Shown here piece by piece: positions 26,609 to 33,146 of a DNA stretch of 58,391 nt (positions are counted from its first letter, which is position 1; each line of letters opens with the position of its first letter). Both the position numbers and the translations under genes were made by a program. This stretch comes from an uncultured Armatimonadota bacterium. Its GTDB lineage: Bacteria; Armatimonadota; Armatimonadia; Armatimonadales; Armatimonadaceae. The DNA is taken from assembly GCA_903881535.1 (NCBI GenBank), contig CAIRTT010000055.1, positions 1 to 58,391 on the forward strand. Reading direction: 5' to 3'. Under the pieces are notes generated by a model. That model made no database searches, had not been told where the DNA came from, and saw only the letters and a program-made list of their open reading frames with translations.

Positions 26609-26976
26609 GTGCTCTTCTCCTTGAGTATGCGTTCTGCCCATTTAGCTCCGCAGTAAAACATTGGTTCCGCACCTTCTCTCAATTCATCCGTCAGCCCTAC
26701 CCACTCACGCTTTGGATACAAAGGCCACACCTGCCCAAGCGGTGTAAACAGGGGGTCGTTCTTGTCAGTACTGACATGGTGGTTGGTGGGGTCGTACCAT
26801 GCTGTTGGTTTATCCATTGTGCGCTGTAACGATTGTGTAAAGTTTTCTAATTCAAGCACTTCGTTGATACTTCGGGCTTGTAGCTTTTGAATTGATTTAC
26901 TCATGCCGCGAAATAGGTTGTCCCTAACAATAAGCAGTTGCTCAGTAATCATGTGCATTCGTTCTTCGTCGGTCAT
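26605..26976 (-). CDS. phage protein of unknown function
   Basis: 123 residues. The helical N-terminal half (TDEERMHMITEQLLIVRDNLF) and a C-terminal half with several Trp, ending CGAKWAERILKEKST, suggest a small soluble protein. It overlaps both neighbours by ATGA. No family recognised. Confidence 0.7.
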   Translation of the reverse strand: MTDEERMHMITEQLLIVRDNLFRGMSKSIQKLQARSINEVLELENFTQSLQRTMDKPTAWYDPTNHHVSTDKNDPLFTPLGQVWPLYPKREWVGLTDELREGAEPMFYCGAKWAERILKEKST

Positions 26977-27281
26977 GTGTTCCCCCTGTTTCGAATAGCA
27001 TCAGCGCAATGAATAGGATCAGGGCATTGCACATTTTCATCCGATTTTCCCCATGCACGATATAAATCTTCACAAAGCATTGCACACGCCTCACGCTCTG
27101 CTGCTGCAATGTCGCGTTCGTACTCACCCCAGTTTTCTGGCGTCCATGTTCTATTGCGCTCATCAGCACGAATAATGGCTTCGAAGCGTTCAAGGCATCC
27201 ATACTTGCCGTTACAAGTGCAATCGCGCAAACCCGCCTCCCGCGCCATTTCCATAATGGTTCGTTTACGCCATCCAGTCAT
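26973..27281 (-). CDS. phage protein of unknown function (EREACA motif)
   Basis: 102 residues. The central AAAEREACAMLCEDL helix is found in many small phage proteins encoded in early-gene strings. Seven Cys (DCTCNGKYGC near the N-terminus, then CAMLC and two near the end) could bind metal. ATGA overlaps on both sides. Confidence 0.7.
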   Translation of the reverse strand: MTGWRKRTIMEMAREAGLRDCTCNGKYGCLERFEAIIRADERNRTWTPENWGEYERDIAAAEREACAMLCEDLYRAWGKSDENVQCPDPIHCADAIRNRGNT

Positions 27282-27436
27282 TCTGAGTCCTCCAACGAGT
27301 CGTTAATCAGTTGTTGCTTGACGATCTCCAGCACACCAATCACAGTGGACATGTACAGGGTCTCATCAAACTCGTGGATGTCTTCCAGCAGTCTGTCAAC
27401 AAGTGCTTGGGCCACTGCGCCTTGGTTCAGGTTCAT
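27278..27436 (-). CDS. 52-residue acidic helical protein
   Basis: Begins MNLNQGAVAQALVDRLLEDI and ends QQLINDSLEDSE. Joined to both neighbours by ATGA overlaps (27433-27436 and 27278-27281), which supports it as a real gene despite its size. Amphipathic helices; unknown function. Confidence 0.7.
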   Translation of the reverse strand: MNLNQGAVAQALVDRLLEDIHEFDETLYMSTVIGVLEIVKQQLINDSLEDSE

Positions 27437-27684
27437 GCTTCACCCCTCAGTTGTTTCTGTTGCTCTTCATAGTCGGCTTGCCATTTCTTGCGCAGTTCTT
27501 GGCACTCTCCGCAGTGGCACTGGAATGTCCACTCGTCAGGGTCAGCAATGCCGCCCTCCGCCTTGACCGGTGCGCGGCCATAGTTATACGGTCTGGTTGG
27601 CTTGAGCGGCTCTATCCGATCAAACTGGCTCTTGCCCGCTTCGTAAAAATCCTTCTTCTTCCCTGTGCTGTTGTCTATACTCAT
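27433..27684 (-). CDS. small protein with CxCxxC motif
   Basis: 83 residues. FQCHCGECQELRKKW (~54-68) has closely spaced Cys/His and resembles half of a zinc knuckle. The N-terminal part (YEAGKSQFDRIEPLKPTRPYNYGR) is basic. It may act as a small nucleic-acid or protein-binding factor. ATGA overlaps on both sides. Confidence 0.65.
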   Translation of the reverse strand: MSIDNSTGKKKDFYEAGKSQFDRIEPLKPTRPYNYGRAPVKAEGGIADPDEWTFQCHCGECQELRKKWQADYEEQQKQLRGEA

Positions 27685-27902
27685 TTCTTCCTCGCTTTCA
27701 GCATGGCGTCGGCAAACTCATATGCCATTTGTGCGTATGCGTCATAATTCCCAGCCCACTTGCCCGCATTTGCATGGAGCATCGAGGGCAACGCCTTGGC
27801 CGCAAAGTAGTCGCGTAGGGTCATGCCATTACTGCCGCCAATAATTTGTCCATTTCTGGGGTCAGTAATAAGACCTGTTGGGAATGCTGGTTCGTTTTTC
27901 AT
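27681..27902 (-). CDS. conserved small phage protein (GMTLRDYFAAKAL motif)
   Basis: 73 residues. NEPAFP near the start, GMTLRDYFAAKALP in the middle and AYEFADAMLKAR at the end are a pattern repeated in a great many phage and prophage genomes, always as a small protein of unknown function. ATGA overlaps on both sides. Confidence 0.8.
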   Translation of the reverse strand: MKNEPAFPTGLITDPRNGQIIGGSNGMTLRDYFAAKALPSMLHANAGKWAGNYDAYAQMAYEFADAMLKARKK

Positions 27903-28120
27903 GATGACTCCAACCCTCTGTCAAACGCCCATTTGTTGGGATCAACCCGCTCAGGTACAAATCGGGTGAGCAGCGTCGCTAGATACGTCTGCTTATCCTT
28001 CATCGCATACAGTGTGCGCATATCGCTGTAGTCCAACGTTATGCTTTTCACAGCCAACCCCATAGTCGGGCCACCCACCTTGGTAGATCGCTCGGTCCCA
28101 TCGTTTAAATGCAAAATCAT
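27899..28120 (-). CDS. small protein of unknown function
   Basis: 73 residues. Begins MILHLNDGTERSTKVGG; mixed alpha/beta with no motif I recognise. AGGAGCAAC precedes the ATG. It overlaps the neighbours by 4 bases at each end. Confidence 0.7.
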   Translation of the reverse strand: MILHLNDGTERSTKVGGPTMGLAVKSITLDYSDMRTLYAMKDKQTYLATLLTRFVPERVDPNKWAFDRGLESS

Positions 28121-28323
28121 TTGTTGCTCCTTTGTTCACGGCAAGCCTGCCGCTGCTCTTTGGTTATATCCGGATGCCCCTCCGGCAAGGAACAGTCCAC
28201 ACGGCCCATGTCCCCAATACCGGTAGCCAACACCACACCCAATGCCAACAGCGCCATTACCAACACAGCTGACCCTAAGTACCACGCCACTAACTCCACT
28301 TGATGTCTTAAACTCATCGCCAT
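28117..28323 (-). CDS. small single-TM membrane protein
   Basis: 68 residues. One TM at about 15-35 (WYLGSAVLVMALLALGVVLA) and a polar C-terminal part with two Cys (RVDCSLPEGHPDITKEQRQAC), likely periplasmic. An early membrane protein in a phage operon could act in superinfection exclusion; that is a guess from position and topology. Confidence 0.65.
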   Translation of the reverse strand: MAMSLRHQVELVAWYLGSAVLVMALLALGVVLATGIGDMGRVDCSLPEGHPDITKEQRQACREQRSNK

Positions 28324-28502
28324 ACCCCTTTGATTACAGTTTTGCCCTGCTTGGGCGGTTTGTCCTGCTTGACCGGCTGCGCCGAAGGATGTACCGTGCG
28401 CGCCGGTACATGGACCACGGACCGCGCAGCATGGACCACGTCAGTCTTCAGAACGAAGGTGAAAGCGAGAAATAAACTCGCTGCTCTTGATATCCCATGC
28501 AT
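28314..28502 (-). CDS. small secreted or membrane-anchored protein
   Basis: 62 residues if started at ATG 28502. Residues 1-25 look like a signal peptide (HGISRAASLFLAFTFVL..., cleavage after VHA). The mature part is basic and Pro-rich (PVKQDKPPKQGKTVIKG). The frame extends to 28541 and overlaps the next gene in another frame; the start has only a close AAGG, so it is uncertain. Confidence 0.45.
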   Translation of the reverse strand: MHGISRAASLFLAFTFVLKTDVVHAARSVVHVPARTVHPSAQPVKQDKPPKQGKTVIKGVWR

Positions 28503-28659
28503 GTGCCTTGCTCCCGCATCTGTGCTCTTCAGCTTGACCAATCACACGAAACAAACGCCAACAATCGTTGCATCTCCAACGAATATCTACCCGCTCATTT
28601 CGCCCCATGTCTATCCGCGTGAATACCACACGCTCCACATTGCTCTGCCTATTCATCAT
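28441..28659 (-). CDS. small zinc-ribbon-like protein
   Basis: About 72 residues, starting at one of two adjacent ATGs (28659 or 28656) after GGGAGGAGG. RWRCNDCWRLF (CxxC) followed by EEHRCGSKAH gives a likely C-C...H-C or C-C-H-H metal site at ~28-52. It may bind nucleic acid. It overlaps the 3' end of the upstream gene. Confidence 0.6.
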   Translation of the reverse strand: MMNRQSNVERVVFTRIDMGRNERVDIRWRCNDCWRLFRVIGQAEEHRCGSKAHAWDIKSSEFISRFHLRSED

Positions 28660-28813
28660 CCCCCTCCTCCCATTCGTACACCGAGATCTCCCCAGGATCA
28701 AAACCAAGGCTCAAATAAACTTCGTCCAGAACCTCGGGCCCCGACTCACCCTCCTTGACATAATGATCACTGCGGCCAGAATCGTAGTTGATATACACAT
28801 GAAAGCGCTTCAT
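28649..28813 (-). CDS. 54-residue acidic protein
   Basis: Begins MKRFHVYINYDSGRSDHYVK and ends VYEWEEGDDE. ATGA overlap with the upstream gene (28810-28813) and short overlap downstream. The beta-rich start and acidic end suggest a small folded protein; no family recognised. Confidence 0.65.
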   Translation of the reverse strand: MKRFHVYINYDSGRSDHYVKEGESGPEVLDEVYLSLGFDPGEISVYEWEEGDDE

Positions 28814-29109
28814 AGATCACCCCCACGACTGTCCCAAATAGCTTGCTCAATCTCTTCAAACAGAGAGTCCCCCAATACGCCCGTCAGGCTCACACCCACC
28901 TCACCAAACAAATAGACGTACTCAATGGAGATCGCCTCCTCCACAGCAGGCTCGTAAAACGTGCCCTTCTCCGGCGGCGTGTAATCAAAGTAGATGTCCA
29001 AAGGAACATCGCACAGCTCCGTGTGAAACGCAAAATGGTTCAACCCCACCAAGTGCGAACGGTCCACCGGTATACCGGCAACTGGTACATCAGCATTTAT
29101 ATTTTTCAT
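28810..29109 (-). CDS. phage protein of unknown function
   Basis: 99 residues. The sequence is beta-strand-rich and acidic (CDVPLDIYFDYTPPEKGTFYEPA, EEAISIEYVYLFGEVG), ending in an amphipathic helix. I see this EIEYVYLFG-like pattern in small conserved phage proteins without known role. ATGA overlaps at both ends. Confidence 0.7.
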   Translation of the reverse strand: MKNINADVPVAGIPVDRSHLVGLNHFAFHTELCDVPLDIYFDYTPPEKGTFYEPAVEEAISIEYVYLFGEVGVSLTGVLGDSLFEEIEQAIWDSRGGDL

Positions 29110-29348
29110 ATCTTTCCCCTTAATGTGCTCGTAAATGCCGGCTTTGCCGGTTGATGGCGACCATACGAAGCCAACAGCTCCGCTTGCTCACGCAAAATAT
29201 TTGAATCCATAGGACGCGCCATCTTCCAACGGTCCCCCAAAAAACGAATTGACTGCACCCACTTGCGCATGTTGGCGCGCTGCATGTCCCGAGAGACATG
29301 GCCCACGGACCAGAGACGACGGGCCTGCACTAAACGTGTCGTGTTCAT
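29106..29348 (-). CDS. small basic protein of unknown function
   Basis: 80 residues with many Arg and Trp (MNTTRLVQARRLWSVGHVSR; MRKWVQSIRFLGDRWKMAR). The charge suggests nucleic-acid contact. It is second in the leftward operon, with ATGA overlaps to both neighbours. Confidence 0.65.
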   Translation of the reverse strand: MNTTRLVQARRLWSVGHVSRDMQRANMRKWVQSIRFLGDRWKMARPMDSNILREQAELLASYGRHQPAKPAFTSTLRGKI

Positions 29349-29587
29349 TGCAAAGTCTCCTTCGAGCGAGACATGAAGTCATCGTGTAAAGCCTCAATGC
29401 CCTGCATCAAGGTGCGCTTGGGCATCCCCATGCCAATGCTTAAAACGGTGGCAGCAGCCATTAAACCAAGAACGCAATCGACAGGTTTTCCAATTTGTTC
29501 CTGAGAAAACCGTACAAGGATTTCAGCATTTTGCATCGCTGTTAGCATCATGTCTTGGGAATCTACGGAGTCGTTACTAGTTGTCAT
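29345..29587 (-). CDS. first gene of the leftward early operon, unknown function
   Basis: 80 residues. Acidic start, then a central hydrophobic helix (CVLGLMAAATVLSIGMGMP, ~38-56) and a charged tail. AGAAAGGATAG precedes the ATG, and a strong promoter lies at 29618-29646. The hydrophobic helix could be buried or membrane-associated. It heads a run of about 16 overlapping genes ending at 25336. Confidence 0.7.
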   Translation of the reverse strand: MTTSNDSVDSQDMMLTAMQNAEILVRFSQEQIGKPVDCVLGLMAAATVLSIGMGMPKRTLMQGIEALHDDFMSRSKETLQ

Positions 29588-29617
29588 TAGCTATCCTTTC
29601 TGTGTTGAGAAGGTGTT

Positions 29618-29646
29618 ATTATCAGGGTACAAGCGACACGTGTCAA
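29618..29646 (-). promoter_or_regulatory. leftward early promoter with internal palindrome
   Basis: On the minus strand: TTGACA (29646-29641), a 17-bp spacer and GATAAT (29623-29618), 31 bases before the ATG of the first leftward gene. The -35 box overlaps the palindrome GACACGTGTC, a possible operator. Near-consensus for host sigma70. Confidence 0.8.
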
Positions 29647-29700
29647 GAAGAAAATAGAAAATATTTTGGGGATTTTATTGTGGGAAACCCTTATGGGAAT

Positions 29701-29750
29701 ATATACAGGGTGGGAATGTACACAGGGTGTGGATTTATACAGAGTGGTGG
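29701..29750 (+). repeat. iteron-like imperfect tandem repeats with a DnaA-box-like word
   Basis: Three imperfect units: ATATACAGGGTGGGA (29701-29715), ATGTACACAGGGTGTGGA (29716-29733) and TTTATACAGAGTGGTGG (29734-29750). TGTGGATTT at 29728-29736 is close to the DnaA box TGTGGATAA. Could be an initiator or regulator binding array. Confidence 0.5.
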
Positions 29751-29801
29751 TCTATATGTGGGTTTTGATCTAAGGAGGGGGGTTTTTATGTGTTTTTGCG
29801 G

Positions 29802-30021
29802 TTCCCTATAGAACTTTTTAGGGTAAGAGGTGTTTTTATTTTTTTAAAACGTCAAAATGGCGTAATAGACGTAATGGTGTAAGAAGTGAGTGTTTATGCG
29901 GGTTGTGGACTAGACGGTGACATTACAGGGGTAGTTGAGAGACGTAATTACTGGGATGTCCCAGACTTTTTTTTTGGAAGGTTTTTTTTTCATCGATACC
30001 CCTAAAAAGTTCTATAGGGAA
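29802..30021. repeat. 22-bp perfect inverted repeat spanning 220 bp
   Basis: The left arm 29802-29823 (starts TTCCCTATAGAAC) is the exact reverse complement of the right arm 30000-30021 (ends GTTCTATAGGGAA), with 176 bp between. Both arms point the word CTATAGGGAA outward, toward the two operons. Confidence 0.9.
29951..29975 (+). terminator. terminator-like stem with T9 run
   Basis: CTGGG-ATGT-CCCAG (29951-29964) then AC and nine T. A second nine-T run follows at 29982-29990. A short stem, but a good U-tract for rightward RNA. Confidence 0.5.
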
Positions 30022-30070
30022 ACAAGATTGGTTTTGGAGAGGGGAAAGGGCCTTGGACCATGGAGCGCGC

Positions 30071-30098
30071 TTGACATTGTTGTTGCAGCCGCTACATT
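30071..30098 (+). promoter_or_regulatory. rightward promoter for packaging/accessory genes
   Basis: TTGACA (30071-30076), a 16-bp spacer and TACATT (30093-30098), 32 bases upstream of ATG 30131. Pairs with the leftward promoter at 29618-29646 to form the divergent control region. Confidence 0.65.
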
Positions 30099-30130
30099 GG
30101 TGTTCATTGAAATTGCATGGAGCAAAAGTT

Positions 30131-30361
30131 ATGTTACAAATAGAGAAAGATATTCCTGTTCCGGAGCAGACAACGAAGTATCCGTTCAAGGATATGGAGA
30201 CGGGCGACAGCATCTATTTTGAGGATGAGAGACAGGCCAACAGTGCCCGTGTATCGGCATTGCGGTTTGCGGGCCGTCAGGAGGCCGTCTGGGGCTTTAC
30301 GCTGCGAAAGACGGACCCAGACAGGGATAAGGTAGGATGGCGGCTCTGGAGGACTGAATAA
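30131..30361 (+). CDS. small phage protein (DUF7303-like)
   Basis: 76 residues from ATG 30131, chosen over a longer frame from 30053 because GGAG lies about 10 bases upstream and the promoter at 30071-30098 would otherwise be inside the gene. KYPFKDMETGDSIYF is the hallmark of a small family in many phages ('YPF..M..GDSF.'), followed by a basic C-terminal half. Possibly DNA-binding or regulatory. The next gene starts at 30361. Confidence 0.7.
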   Translation: MLQIEKDIPVPEQTTKYPFKDMETGDSIYFEDERQANSARVSALRFAGRQEAVWGFTLRKTDPDRDKVGWRLWRTE

Positions 30362-31026
30362 TGGGCAAGAAGGACGTTTGGAATGTGCCCCCTGTCACGC
30401 CTGATAAGGCGCGCAATAGGTTGGCCACTCCCGTCAAACCCCTGAAGAAGTACAAAAGCCTTAGCGACAAGGAATGGACCTTTGTTCAGGAGCTTGTTGC
30501 GGGTGATGGACGGGTGACCATGAAGGAGGCAGCGCTTCGCGCAGGCTATACGGAAGTGAGCGCCTCTGTGATGGCGTGGAAGCTCACGAACCCTGATATC
30601 AATCCTCACGTGGTGTCGGCAATTCAGGCTTACCGTGCTGAATTGGCATCCAAGTACAACACGTCCTACGAGCGGCACATGAAGGACCTGCAGACGATCA
30701 GGGACAAGGCTCTGGAAGCAGGTGCGTACGCAGCTGCTGTACAGGCCGAATATCGCCGTGGCCAAGCCTTGGGTACGATCTACGTAGAGCGCAAGGAAAT
30801 CAGGCATGGCACGATCGACAGCATGAGCAAAGAGGAAGTGCAGCGCAAGCTGGACGAATTAAAACGGCTATATGGCGGTCCCCCACCGACTGCCTTGATT
30901 GATGCCGATACCGGAAAGGTGCTCGACAGTGTCGCAAGAGAAAAAGACCCCGCTTTTGAATCTGGAGTGGAAGAACCTCCGACTGACATTTTTGAACTGG
31001 ACCCCTCCGATGGCCCAGACTCCTGA
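30361..31026 (+). CDS. terS: terminase small subunit
   Basis: 221 residues. The basic N-terminus is followed by KSLSDKEWTFVQELVAGDGRVTMKEAALRAGYTE (helix-turn-helix, ~33-67), the characteristic start of small terminase subunits that recognise the packaging site. A helical oligomerisation region (~75-150) and an acidic C-terminus (EEPPTDIFELDPSD) that could contact the large subunit follow. Unusually, the large subunit gene is 4.5 kb away. Confidence 0.8.
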   Translation: MGKKDVWNVPPVTPDKARNRLATPVKPLKKYKSLSDKEWTFVQELVAGDGRVTMKEAALRAGYTEVSASVMAWKLTNPDINPHVVSAIQAYRAELASKYNTSYERHMKDLQTIRDKALEAGAYAAAVQAEYRRGQALGTIYVERKEIRHGTIDSMSKEEVQRKLDELKRLYGGPPPTALIDADTGKVLDSVAREKDPAFESGVEEPPTDIFELDPSDGPDS

Positions 31027-31444
31027 GGCGCGCTTTTCTGCACGTGTTCGCGATGGCTTGGGCGCGGTCGGATGCGATGTGGAGCGAATCGAAAACAGGG
31101 TAAACCTTGGCGTGTCCGACATGGTGGTCGGCGTGGGTTCGCGCTATGTCACGATCGAGCTCAAAGCGGTTACCGCGGGGCTTAAGGTTACGCTGCGCCC
31201 CCACCAGATTGCCTTTTTGCTTCGCCATGGCCGCGCCGGCCGGCCGGCGTTTGTGCTTGTGTGGCAAGCAGCGCGCAAGGATAGCCCTGACTTTGTCCAT
31301 TTGTACCGCGGGCGCGATGCGATTGCCCTTGCTGAATCGGGTTTGCGCCTGATGCCTATGGCCGCATGGCCAAGCCGTGGCCTACCATGGCAAGAGCTGA
31401 AGGATGCCTTGATAGATGATGACTATCAGGGGGCTGAAAATTAA
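31010..31444 (+). CDS. PD-(D/E)XK nuclease-superfamily protein (VRR-NUC/resolvase-like)
   Basis: 144 residues from ATG 31010, overlapping the small terminase end by 17 bases. NRVNLGVSDMVVGV (Asp), VTIELKAV (E-x-K) and LRPHQIAFLLRHGRAG follow the order of VRR-NUC and phage Holliday-junction-type nucleases: Asp, then E-x-K, then a helix with Gln. Likely cleaves branched DNA for packaging or recombination. A longer frame from 30899 is a shadow. Confidence 0.8.
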   Translation: MAQTPEARFSARVRDGLGAVGCDVERIENRVNLGVSDMVVGVGSRYVTIELKAVTAGLKVTLRPHQIAFLLRHGRAGRPAFVLVWQAARKDSPDFVHLYRGRDAIALAESGLRLMPMAAWPSRGLPWQELKDALIDDDYQGAEN

Positions 31445-31456
31445 AGAAAAAATCAA

Positions 31457-31524
31457 TTAGACAGGGCTCAAATTGGCGTAGAATTAACGCATCGGATCCC
31501 CCGATACCTAGAAAGGATAGAGAG
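31457..31524 (+). promoter_or_regulatory. promoter and 5' stem-loop cassette 1
   Basis: TTAGAC (31457-31462), 16 bp, TAGAAT (31479-31484). Six bases later the stem ATCGG (31491-31495)/CCGAT (31501-31505) begins, near the expected transcription start. Then AGAAAGGATAGAG before ATG 31525. One of six cassettes with different stem sequences but the same layout. Confidence 0.65.
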
Positions 31525-31734
31525 ATGAAAACCTTAACCCATGAACAAGAGGCATTCGTTCAGGCTTATGCGCGAATCGTTGCGGTGGCATCCGAGGAAG
31601 TCGTTCGGATTTACTTTGAGATGGACGATGACGATAAGTTTTATGAAACATACCAACATGAGTATGCAAGCGTAACGGATGCCTATCTGCTGTGGGACGC
31701 TGCCCGCCGTTACGAAGCAGGGGAGACAAAATGA
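31525..31734 (+). CDS. small acidic accessory protein
   Basis: 69 residues, helical (LTHEQEAFVQAYARIVAVASEEVVRIYFE), with acidic DDDD and several Tyr. Preceded by its own promoter, stem-loop and ribosome site. Its stop overlaps the next ATG (ATGA). No family recognised. Confidence 0.75.
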   Translation: MKTLTHEQEAFVQAYARIVAVASEEVVRIYFEMDDDDKFYETYQHEYASVTDAYLLWDAARRYEAGETK

Positions 31735-32099
31735 AAAACGTTTACGCTTATTTCAGGGACTGTAAAAACTGCGGCTTAGAAATCCCTGACTTTGACCAAT
31801 TCGCCCGATATAACGCCGTTGAAATTGATCCGGTTTTTGTTTTTTATGATGACCTTGGGAACGTTAACGGGTACGAGCGAACCGATGAGGCGGAAATTAA
31901 ATTGCACCCTTATTGGAATGTGGTGTATAGCGTGTATTTGCACCACGACGCAATGCACCCCGACAATCGCGGCTTTGGTGGTGCCCAATGCGTTGGAGAC
32001 TTTCCTTCGCTTGAGATTGCTCAGACCTTCGCGGCTTTTATGGATCAGCTGCTAAACCTTGCAAACTACATCAAAACAACACCGGAGAAAACAGCATGA
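31731..32099 (+). CDS. accessory protein of unknown function
   Basis: 122 residues from ATG 31731 (ATGA overlap); the frame opens earlier at 31692 but without a ribosome site. KNCGLEIPDFDQFARYNAVEIDPVFVFYDD and a C-terminal helix (SLEIAQTFAAFMDQLLNLANYI). Mixed fold, no motif. Its stop overlaps the next gene by ATGA. Confidence 0.7.
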   Translation: MKNVYAYFRDCKNCGLEIPDFDQFARYNAVEIDPVFVFYDDLGNVNGYERTDEAEIKLHPYWNVVYSVYLHHDAMHPDNRGFGGAQCVGDFPSLEIAQTFAAFMDQLLNLANYIKTTPEKTA

Positions 32100-32260
32100 C
32101 CGTTTCCGAATTGCTTGCTCAGTTTAAAGATGTCGCCGGCGACACACTGGTTTATGTCTGGTTAGGTGGCGAAAGGCACCCAGTTTTGAACGTGGATGAT
32201 TCTTTTTTAAGCCCAAAAGACGGCGGATTTATTGAAATAAATGTGTTGACCGATGCTTAG
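32096..32260 (+). CDS. 54-residue phage protein
   Basis: Begins MTVSELLAQFKDVAGDTLVY and ends GGFIEINVLTDA. 'TV.ELL..L......D..V' with a C-terminal strand is a common design of tiny phage proteins. Joined by ATGA to the upstream gene. The promoter of the next cassette overlaps its last codons. Confidence 0.7.
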   Translation: MTVSELLAQFKDVAGDTLVYVWLGGERHPVLNVDDSFLSPKDGGFIEINVLTDA

Positions 32261-32311
32261 GTTGTGTTATACTTAACCCTGTGGAATAACCCACACTTAG
32301 AAAGGATAGAG
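32246..32311 (+). promoter_or_regulatory. promoter and 5' stem-loop cassette 2
   Basis: TTGACC (32246-32251), 16 bp, TATACT (32268-32273), then after six bases the stem TGTGG (32280-32284)/CCACA (32291-32295), then AGAAAGGATAGAG and ATG 32312. The -35 lies inside the end of the 54-residue gene. Confidence 0.7.
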
Positions 32312-33016
32312 ATGTTAAAAACTGTAGCCGTCATGTCTAATAAAAAGACCGGTCCCATTGCAGGCACTTACCGCAGTGGGGCGCATGAGACCTATGCAAC
32401 ATGCCCTAAAACGTGTGGATTGCATCCAAAAAGCGAGACCGGATCAGAACAGATTGATCCGGAATACTTGGCGGCATTGCTTGAAGCCGTACCGCGTAGG
32501 GGCATTGCATGGACTTATTCACACTTTGACGCTAAGGGTTTACCCATGTGGGAACAGGGCAAAACTGTGATCAATGCAAGCTGTGACACGGAAGCCGAAG
32601 CCGTGGCAGCTGTGAAAATTGGCCGGCCGGCAACATTTGCCGCGCCCTTGAATACCGCGGACCAATGGCCCAAAACTGTGGAAGGCGTTAAATTTGTCCG
32701 GTGCCCTGCCGATATGTCCGAATCATTCACGTGTCAACAATGCGGGAATGGATCCCCACTGTGTGCCCGCGGTGACCGTGATTTTGTTGTGGTGTTTGTT
32801 GCGCATGGTAGCGGTGCCAAAAAAGTAGGAACCGATCAAGAGGGCGGATGCTATGCTGCACAGGGTCCGGTAGCTATGCAATGGCACGGAACCCGCAAAA
32901 CAGGTGCCGCCAATGACGCTCAGGCCTTGCGCGCTTTCGCTAAGTCTCTCCCGTTCGGGTCCATGCTGCGCCATCATGTCGCCGGCGATATTGGACGGGA
33001 CCGGATCCAATGCTGA
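32312..33016 (+). CDS. Cys-rich DUF7227-like protein with rearranged blocks
   Basis: 234 residues from ATG 32312 with AGAAAGGATAGAG. N-terminus NKKTGPIAGTYRS...TCPKTCGLHP; middle IAWTYSHFDAKGLP; Cys cluster FVRCPADMSESFTCQQCGNGSPLCARGDRDFVV plus FVAHGSGAKK (~138-180, split by eye); C-terminus GGCYAAQGPVAMQWH...PFGSMLRHHVAGDIGRD. These blocks are known from a conserved phage family (DUF7227 as I recall), but there GCYA...AGDLPG normally comes before the TYTH and Cys blocks. Eight or more Cys suggest metal binding. Function unknown. Confidence 0.65.
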   Translation: MLKTVAVMSNKKTGPIAGTYRSGAHETYATCPKTCGLHPKSETGSEQIDPEYLAALLEAVPRRGIAWTYSHFDAKGLPMWEQGKTVINASCDTEAEAVAAVKIGRPATFAAPLNTADQWPKTVEGVKFVRCPADMSESFTCQQCGNGSPLCARGDRDFVVVFVAHGSGAKKVGTDQEGGCYAAQGPVAMQWHGTRKTGAANDAQALRAFAKSLPFGSMLRHHVAGDIGRDRIQC

Positions 33017-33081
33017 TATTTGCCGTACTAATCATGCTCATTTTGTGGTGGATTGTTGACTTATTCGATCCTAATGGTTAA
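33010..33081 (+). CDS. possible 23-residue membrane microprotein
   Basis: ATG 33010 overlaps the end of the previous gene in another frame and reads MLIFAVLIMLILWWIVDLF..., a single TM helix, ending in TAA at 33079-33081. No clear ribosome site, so translation would depend on coupling. Could be chance. Confidence 0.35.
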   Translation: MLIFAVLIMLILWWIVDLFDPNG

Positions 33082-33123
33082 CCGGACCGGCAAAACCCGC
33101 GGTTCCTGCCGGTTTCCCTCTGT

Positions 33124-33146
33124 GGTTATGCATTTATTGCATAACC
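33124..33146. repeat. hairpin, 9-bp stem and 5-base loop
   Basis: GGTTATGCA (33124-33132), loop TTTAT, TGCATAACC (33138-33146). No T-run afterwards; may end the upstream transcript or mark a protein site. Confidence 0.6.

Larger units (their letters stand above)
29588..30130. other. 543-bp divergent non-coding control region, origin candidate
   Basis: Separates the leftward early operon from the rightward packaging genes. The + strand is G/T-rich and poor in C over about 29650-29950. It holds divergent promoters (29618-29646 and 30071-30098), iteron-like repeats (29701-29750), a 22-bp inverted repeat (29802-29823 and 30000-30021) and a stem followed by a T9 run (29951-29975). No ORF here has a convincing ribosome site. 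Confidence 0.7.

Noticed and set aside
28330..28758. Rightward ORF of 142 codons
   Set aside because: Opposes a run of coupled leftward genes and reads as low-complexity shadow protein.
29581..29811. Rightward ORF of 76 codons over the leftward promoter
   Set aside because: Runs across the promoter and iteron repeats, odd composition, no ribosome site.
29935..30222. ORF of 95 codons in the control region
   Set aside because: No ribosome site, starts in a terminator-like stem and T-runs, crosses the inverted repeat and a promoter, and overlaps the better supported gene at 30131.
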